Shown: positions 59,744-64,000 of the stretch, one piece after another
How the letters are laid out: the number at the start of each line of letters is the position of its first letter
How positions within the stretch are numbered: the first letter of the stretch is position 1
DNA from: Azotobacter bryophylli
GTDB lineage: Bacteria > Pseudomonadota > Gammaproteobacteria > Pseudomonadales > Pseudomonadaceae
DNA length: 64,000 bases
Assembly: GCF_042643485.1 (NCBI RefSeq)
Contig: NZ_JBHRSJ010000031.1
Coordinates: 163,870-227,869 of the forward strand
Direction of reading: 5' to 3'
Position numbers and translations under genes: made by a program
The notes under the pieces: model-generated
What the model was told of the DNA's origin: nothing
Database searches by the model: none
The model's input: only the letters and a program-made list of their open reading frames with translations

Positions 59744-60606
59744 CAGACGATGCTCTTTTCCAGATACTCGTCCAGCCTCGGGGTGCGATAGCCGTCCTCG
59801 CGCCAGATGATCGGGAAGTAGCTCTCGTCCACCTCGTTGGAGCCGAACTTCTTGTAGCGCCCGTAGATGGGGCCGTTGCCGATCTTCATCAGCTCGGGAT
59901 TGAACTGGATGTCGTCCTGGAAGCAGTGCATCGCCAGGGCCCGCCGCGGCACCGCGGCCTTGTTGATCCGCGAGCCGTGCCACAGCCAGCCGTCATGGAA
60001 GGCGCCGCCGCCCGGCGGGACCTCGATGGGCACCAGGTCCAGCTCGAAACCGTGTTGCTCGGCCCATTCGCGCACTTCCTTGAGGTCGTCCTCGGGGCCG
60101 TGGAATTTCATGATCGGCTTGGCCTCGCCCCATTTGTGCGAGCCGCGGATGTAGACCAGGGTGCCGCCGTCGGCGGTGGTGTGATCCAGCGCCAGCCAGC
60201 AGCTGACCAGGGCCGGCTTGTCGATCCAGAGGGAATACATGCTGTCCTGGTGGAAGCCGATGGAGCGGCCGCCCACGGGTTTCCACAGCAGGTTGTCGAT
60301 CATCAGGCGCGCCCCGCCCCAGCCGCCGAGGCGGGCGCAGGCCTTGCCCATGTTTTCGCTGAGCACCTGGCGGGCCACGGCGAGGTCGGACTTCCAGGCG
60401 TTGCAGATCTGCTTGGTATAGGGCGGATCGCCCACCGGCAGGTTGACCTCGTCGGGCTTGATGCCGGTCTCGTATTCGCCGCGCTCGAAGATGCCTTCGA
60501 AGCGGCCGAGGATCTCCCGGGCCAGCTCGGGCTCGATCAGCTTGTCGACGATCAGGAAACCATCCTGGCGAAACTGTTCGATCTGCTCTTGCGTCGGTTG
60601 GAACAT
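59743..60606 (-). CDS. phytanoyl-CoA dioxygenase (PhyH) family Fe(II)/2-oxoglutarate enzyme
   Basis: 287 residues. The iron triad is visible: His-x-Asp in GFHQDSMYSLW near residue 116 and the distal His in DGWLWHGSRINKA near residue 209; the Arg that binds 2-oxoglutarate is a few residues later (RRALAMHCF). N-terminal QDGFLIVDKLIEPELA is typical of the family. The substrate cannot be read off; family members hydroxylate CoA esters, amino acids, ectoine or small amines. Between the ligase gene (12 bases) and the amidotransferase gene (overlap), so it belongs to the same pathway. Confidence 0.9.
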   Translation of the reverse strand: MFQPTQEQIEQFRQDGFLIVDKLIEPELAREILGRFEGIFERGEYETGIKPDEVNLPVGDPPYTKQICNAWKSDLAVARQVLSENMGKACARLGGWGGARLMIDNLLWKPVGGRSIGFHQDSMYSLWIDKPALVSCWLALDHTTADGGTLVYIRGSHKWGEAKPIMKFHGPEDDLKEVREWAEQHGFELDLVPIEVPPGGGAFHDGWLWHGSRINKAAVPRRALAMHCFQDDIQFNPELMKIGNGPIYGRYKKFGSNEVDESYFPIIWREDGYRTPRLDEYLEKSIV

Positions 60607-60618
60607 AGTCTTTCTCTC

Positions 60619-62001
60619 TCAGTAGAAGGTGAGGTAACGGTTGATTTCCCACTCGGAGACGGTGCGGTGGTATTCCTGCCACTCCTGCCGCTTCAGTCGG
60701 AGAAAACTCTCGATCAGGCGATTGCCGAGGGCCTGCGCGAAGAAGCTGTCCGCTTCCAGCGCGTCGAGGGCTTCGTTGAGGTTTTCCGGCAGGCGCTCGA
60801 CGCCGAGCCGTTTCACGGCCTCCGGGCTCAGGTCGTAGAAGTTGACCGACTGCGGCGCTGGTGGGGTGAGTTCGCGGTCGATGCCGTCCAGGCCGGCGGC
60901 GATGATCGCGGCGGTCGCCAGGTAGGGGTTCATGCCGCTATCACCGATGCGCACCTCGATACGCCCGTAGGGGATGCGCAGCATCGCGGAGCGGTTGTTG
61001 TCGCCGTAGGCGATGAATACCGGCGCCCAGCTCGGGCTCTGCGGCGTGCCGCAGATCAGCCGCTTGTAGGAGTTCACGGACGGGCAGAGCAGGGCGGCCA
61101 GGGCAGGCGCGTGGGCCATCACGCCGGCAATGAACCGGTAGGCGGTCTGCGACAGGCCCATGCCGCTGGGGTCTCCGGCGTCGTGGAACAGGTTGTCGCC
61201 GGCCTCGTCGACCAGCGAGCAGTGCACGTGCATGCCGTTGCCGGTGGTGGTGGCGCTGAGCTTGGGCAGGAAGCTGCAGATCGCGCCGAGGCCGTTGGCG
61301 ACCTCCTTGGCGGCCATCTTGAAGAATTGGATGTTGTCGGCCGTCTTCAAGGCCTCGTCGTACTTGAAGTTCAGCTCGAACTGGCCGTTGGCGTCCTCGT
61401 GGTCGATCTGGTAGACCTCCAGGCCGACCGTGCTCAGGGCTTCGTAGAGCCCTTCGAGGAAGCGTGCGTTGCGGGTCAGCCCCTGGTAGTCGTAGGTGGG
61501 CTTGTTCAGGGTGTCGGTGTCGTCGAAGGGCACCACCGCGCCGCTGGCGTCGCGCTTGACCAGATAGAACTCCGGCTCCAGACCGGTCATGAAGCGCAGG
61601 CCGCGTTCGCGCAGGCGTTCGGTCTGCCGGGCCAGCACGTTGCGCGGGTCGAGCGGGAAGCGCTGGTCGCCGGCCATGCCGTGGCCGCGGATGCAGGCGT
61701 AGCCGGGCATCCAGGGCATCAGGGTGAGCGTCGACAGGTCCGCCACCAGCATGAACTCGGGGTCCTGCGGCTTCATGTCGAAGCCGAGGATCGCGCCGCC
61801 GGCGAAGCCGGCCCCGGCACGGGTCAGGTCCTTGAGGCAGTGGACGGGAACCGCCTTGCTCTTGATGCCGCCGTGCAGGTCGACGAACTGAGCCAGGATG
61901 TATTTGACCTTGTGTCGCTCAAGGAAGATATGCGCCTCTTCCAGCGCGTTCTCCGTCGGGCAGACCCACACGGAGGGCAGGGCATTGGGCATCGCGGACA
62001 T
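60619..62001 (-). CDS. GlnT-like (type III) glutamine synthetase family ligase
   Basis: 460 residues from ATG 62001, chosen because GAGG lies 9 bases before it; the ATG at 62010 touches that site. Glutamine-synthetase core: KYILAQFVDLHGGIKSKAVP in the N-terminal domain, metal ligands GLEPEFYLV and QIDHEDANGQFELNF, ATP/glutamate site GNGMHVHCSL, and RIEVRIGDSGMNPYLATAA. There is no adenylylation tyrosine loop of GlnA. This branch includes GlnT and gamma-glutamylamide synthetases that use amines other than ammonia. First gene of the cluster with dioxygenase and amidotransferase, which argues against plain ammonia assimilation. Confidence 0.9.
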   Translation of the reverse strand: MSAMPNALPSVWVCPTENALEEAHIFLERHKVKYILAQFVDLHGGIKSKAVPVHCLKDLTRAGAGFAGGAILGFDMKPQDPEFMLVADLSTLTLMPWMPGYACIRGHGMAGDQRFPLDPRNVLARQTERLRERGLRFMTGLEPEFYLVKRDASGAVVPFDDTDTLNKPTYDYQGLTRNARFLEGLYEALSTVGLEVYQIDHEDANGQFELNFKYDEALKTADNIQFFKMAAKEVANGLGAICSFLPKLSATTTGNGMHVHCSLVDEAGDNLFHDAGDPSGMGLSQTAYRFIAGVMAHAPALAALLCPSVNSYKRLICGTPQSPSWAPVFIAYGDNNRSAMLRIPYGRIEVRIGDSGMNPYLATAAIIAAGLDGIDRELTPPAPQSVNFYDLSPEAVKRLGVERLPENLNEALDALEADSFFAQALGNRLIESFLRLKRQEWQEYHRTVSEWEINRYLTFY

Positions 62002-62124
62002 CGTTTCCATCCTCGTGTCTGTTGGATGGATTCAGTGTCACGAAAGGGGCTTAGCCGAGCGTTGACCGCAGGAATCGGCAGTTTGACATTCGGCGCCAAT
62101 CCCTGGCCGCCGCTGTCCGGTGGG

Positions 62125-63159
62125 TTACTGCAGCCTCCAGTCGCTCGGGCTCAGGTTTTTCCAGCGGACGAAGGCCCGGGTGAAGGCGCTGGCCTCGGAG
62201 TAGCCTAACCGGTAGGCCACCTCGGAGACGCTGAGCCGCTCGTAGTTTAGATAGCAGACCGCCAGCTCTTCGCGGACCTCGTCGAGCAGGCTCCTGAAGG
62301 AGTAGGACTCGGAGGCCAGCTGGCGCTGCAGGGAGCGCTGCGATAGGTGCAGCCGTCGGGCCACCCGTTCCAGGCTGGCCTCGCCGTTCGGCAAGAGTTC
62401 GATGATTTCGCTTTTCGCCCGCTGGGCCGTGCTCTGGTTCTGCTCCACCTTGCCGGCCAGTTCCATGAGCGAGCCGCGGGTGATGTTGTTCAGCATCGGA
62501 TTGGCATCCGGCATGGGGCGATCCAGGCAGGACTCGCGGAACAGGATCAGATTGCTCGGCTGCTGGAACCGGACGTTGCAGTTGAACGCCCGGCGGTGCT
62601 GGCTGCCGTCCACCAGCGCCGGATGCTGGAAGTGCACCTCCAGGGGCGACCAGTTTTCCCCCAGGCCACGCCTGAGCACATTGTTCAGCATACCGACGGT
62701 CAGTTCGGCATCCTGACGCCGGTCCACGATGTCCCCGTCCAGCAGGCGATACTCCAGCCGGCAGATGCCGTCACGGACCGTCAGGCGCAGTTCGCTGTTG
62801 CGCTGGAACACGGGGAAATGCTTCAGCATGCCGTCGATCGCGGTGCGCAGATCGGCAGCGGTAATGGCATGGAAGCCGAAGAGTCCCAGCCCCTCGGGGA
62901 CGAACTGCTCGCCGAACCAGAGACCGAAATGCTCGTTCCCGGTCGACTTCGCCGCCTCGTGTATCGAGTTGCAGTAGTGCTTCAGCGAGATGGTGCGGTT
63001 GGGCTGCTCGTAGAGTCGGGATCCGAGCCCGGCTCTGGAGAGGACCTCGGTACTTCTACCCCCTTGAGCGTCTATAAGTTCTTCGAGTCCGAGAGTGACC
63101 GATGCCAGTACGCTGGAGGGGGCATGTCTTCTGGCGGAGCCTCGTTTGGCATTCAACAT
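62125..63159 (-). CDS. AraC-family transcriptional regulator (OruR type)
   Basis: 344 residues. An N-terminal ligand-binding domain of the arabinose-binding/OruR kind (about 20-220, e.g. LGLFGFHAITAADLRTAIDGML) and two C-terminal helix-turn-helix motifs: ASLERVARRLHLSQRSLQRQL and LSVSEVAYRLGYSEASAFTRAFVRWKNLSPSDWR. It lies 123 bases upstream of the ligase gene on the same strand, so it is the likely activator of the ligase-dioxygenase-amidotransferase genes. Regulators of this type respond to amino acids or amines. Confidence 0.9.
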   Translation of the reverse strand: MLNAKRGSARRHAPSSVLASVTLGLEELIDAQGGRSTEVLSRAGLGSRLYEQPNRTISLKHYCNSIHEAAKSTGNEHFGLWFGEQFVPEGLGLFGFHAITAADLRTAIDGMLKHFPVFQRNSELRLTVRDGICRLEYRLLDGDIVDRRQDAELTVGMLNNVLRRGLGENWSPLEVHFQHPALVDGSQHRRAFNCNVRFQQPSNLILFRESCLDRPMPDANPMLNNITRGSLMELAGKVEQNQSTAQRAKSEIIELLPNGEASLERVARRLHLSQRSLQRQLASESYSFRSLLDEVREELAVCYLNYERLSVSEVAYRLGYSEASAFTRAFVRWKNLSPSDWRLQ

Positions 63160-63471
63160 GGCGCTTGCCCTGACGTTTGTATCGATATCGGGCGAAGCAA
63201 TTAACAGACCATTGTGATGGGGGCGGAGAGGCGCAGGAGGAGAGGATGAGTGCGCCGCTGCAGTGCATGGGATGCCAGAGAGACATGGGGATGGAGCACC
63301 ATTCGATCCGCAGGATATTTCCCTGCAGTCGCACCGGGGCGGAGCTCTTCGGGATGCCTGCTCGGTCAGTGACCGAGTACCGTTTGCTGGCGGGATTGCC
63401 CCGACTCATCGGGGCTGGGCCGGTGCGCCGCTCTTACCGCGAGCAGGGCCGGTTTGGCCATGCGAGAAGGG
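63160..63471. other. region upstream of the AraC gene, no confirmed gene
   Basis: 312 bases. Two palindromes are present: CTCGGTCA-G-TGACCGAG at 63361-63377, and GCCCCGA-CTCA-TCGGGGC at 63398-63415. A plus-strand frame from ATG 63246, with a good GGAGGAGAGG before it, would encode 105 residues but runs antisense into the next gene and resembles nothing known to me. Confidence 0.5.
63398..63415 (-). terminator. hairpin after the small membrane-protein gene
   Basis: GCCCCGA / TCGGGGC, 7-bp stem with a CTCA loop, 57 bases beyond the stop. No T-run, so only a weak terminator candidate. Confidence 0.35.
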
Positions 63472-63810
63472 TTATGCGGAAAACACCTGGGTGGCCAATG
63501 AGATGGCCCCTACAGCGCCGATCATTCCACCCAGCGCTACGGCAACGGCTTGGTATCCGTTGAGCCTCCGGTTCCGAAAGATTGCCATCAGAAGCAGACC
63601 GACCGCGATGATGCCGCCACCCAGGGTCAGCTCCAGGGCTACGTCGAAGGGGAGTGTAGCCAGCACTTCGCGTATCGCTCTCACCGTCTGCGAGATGGTG
63701 GCCCGATCGAGTCGGTGACTGACCAGATAACCACCGACACCCGCCACGGCAATGCCCAGCACGATCAGAGCTGGCTCGAGGTATTCCAGCTTGTGTTTCT
63801 TGTCGCTCAT
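63472..63810 (-). CDS. small membrane protein of unknown function
   Basis: 112 residues. Three hydrophobic segments: LEPALIVLGIAVAGVGGYLVS (about 10-31), ELTLGGGIIAVGLLLMAIF (about 60-79) and YQAVAVALGGMIGAVGAISLA (about 86-107). The start MSDKKHKLEYLEP has GAGGAG 6 bases upstream, which supports a real gene. I do not recognise the family. It stands alone between the AraC gene and the insertion-sequence end. Confidence 0.75.
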   Translation of the reverse strand: MSDKKHKLEYLEPALIVLGIAVAGVGGYLVSHRLDRATISQTVRAIREVLATLPFDVALELTLGGGIIAVGLLLMAIFRNRRLNGYQAVAVALGGMIGAVGAISLATQVFSA

Positions 63811-63860
63811 CGTGTTCTCCTCGATCTCCGGGAATGCTGCCCTTGGCGGCGGTCTTCTGC

Positions 63861-63866
63861 GTTATA
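63861..63866 (-). promoter_or_regulatory. candidate -10 of the small membrane-protein gene
   Basis: TATAAC on the minus strand, about 50 bases before the start. No good -35. The insertion-sequence end begins about 35 bases further upstream. Confidence 0.3.
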
Positions 63867-63900
63867 CACTGATCGGAGGCGACTGGCTCCTGGCGATCCA

Positions 63901-64000
63901 GACTGTGTGAAAACGCCGGTCTCGCCTAGAGTTGCTGAAGCGACGTCAGCGAGGGCGACGTATGAAGCGATTCATCGAGGAAGCGAGCCGGACCCAAGTC
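63901..64000 (+). mobile_element. left end of an insertion sequence (IS1182-like), cut by the window
   Basis: From about 63901 the sequence begins GACTGTGTGAAAACGCC, like the terminal repeats of IS1182-type elements, and 60 bases later a transposase-like frame starts. The right end lies outside the window, so the inverted repeat and target duplication cannot be checked. Confidence 0.55.
63962..64000 (+). CDS. IS1182-family transposase, first 13 codons
   Basis: The visible start MKRFIEEASRTQV resembles the N terminus of IS1182-family transposases (MKRFIxGExRxQxTL...), which carry a DDE domain further on. Only 39 bases lie in the window; the call rests on this short match and the terminal-repeat-like sequence in front. 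Confidence 0.55.
   Translation, partial: MKRFIEEASRTQV

Noticed and set aside
59728..62208. An 826-codon plus-strand frame opposite the dioxygenase and ligase genes
   Set aside because: Shadow frame rich in Val, Gly, Gln and His; the minus-strand genes carry intact catalytic residues.
63246..63563. A plus-strand frame of 105 residues with a good ribosome site (MSAPLQCMGCQ...)
   Set aside because: It overlaps antisense with the better supported small membrane-protein gene and has Arg-rich shadow-like composition; left as a note only.

Overview
The window is a 64-kb piece of chromosome from a high-GC gammaproteobacterium of the Pseudomonas/Azotobacter group (Pseudomonadaceae). The gene order mfd-gap-nqrABCDEF-apbE-nqrM-sthA-lolCDE-comEC-exbBD-lpxK-kdsB-murB-rne-rluC-sppA-maf-rpmF-plsX-fabDG-acpP-fabF-pabC-mltG-tmk-holB-pilZ-tatD-etf is, from memory, the order of the P. 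aeruginosa PA2951-PA3003 block in reverse. I cannot separate Pseudomonas from Azotobacter by sequence alone.

Layout. 1-5.3 kb: end of a csiV-like gene and mfd (minus) divergent from an N-terminally extended gap (plus). 5.6-12.7 kb: the sodium-pumping NADH:quinone reductase operon with its two maturation genes. 12.8-19.1 kb: soluble transhydrogenase sthA, a glycerophosphodiester phosphodiesterase, the lipoprotein exporter lolCDE and a DUF2062 protein. 19.3-26.1 kb: comEC, exbBD and a tightly packed envelope cluster (lpxK, a Trm112-like gene, kdsB, a low-molecular-weight phosphatase, murB), closed by a bidirectional terminator against rne. 26.3-33.3 kb: rne, with a long leader of about 500 nt, divergent from rluC-HAD-sppA, then maf. 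33.4-43.5 kb: the yceD-rpmF-plsX-fabD-fabG-acpP-fabF-pabC-mltG-tmk-holB-pilZ-tatD block for fatty-acid synthesis and allied functions. 43.5-49.2 kb: a probable RgsA small RNA, a class V aminotransferase, a DUF1285 protein, ETF-quinone oxidoreductase and etfBA.

From 49.2 kb, at a 91-base run of N, the content becomes more mixed: a periplasmic binding protein, two small lipoproteins (DUF4398 and OmpA-like), a DUF2897 protein, a CBS-domain histidine kinase with a tandem-receiver response regulator, a ZIP-type transporter, pyrF, a membrane protein, a bacteriohemerythrin and the earP-efp pair. EF-P carries the Arg32 that EarP rhamnosylates.

The last 5 kb holds the least ordinary system. An AraC-type regulator stands upstream of a compact cluster of a GlnT-like glutamine synthetase, a phytanoyl-CoA-dioxygenase-type Fe(II)/2-oxoglutarate enzyme and a class I glutamine amidotransferase with complete catalytic residues. 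The combination suggests a pathway that puts glutamate on an amine, oxidises it and removes the glutamate; the substrate is unknown. The window ends inside what appears to be the left end of an insertion sequence (IS1182-like transposase start).

I saw no tRNA, rRNA, CRISPR array or prophage. The many long open frames opposite real genes are high-GC shadows.
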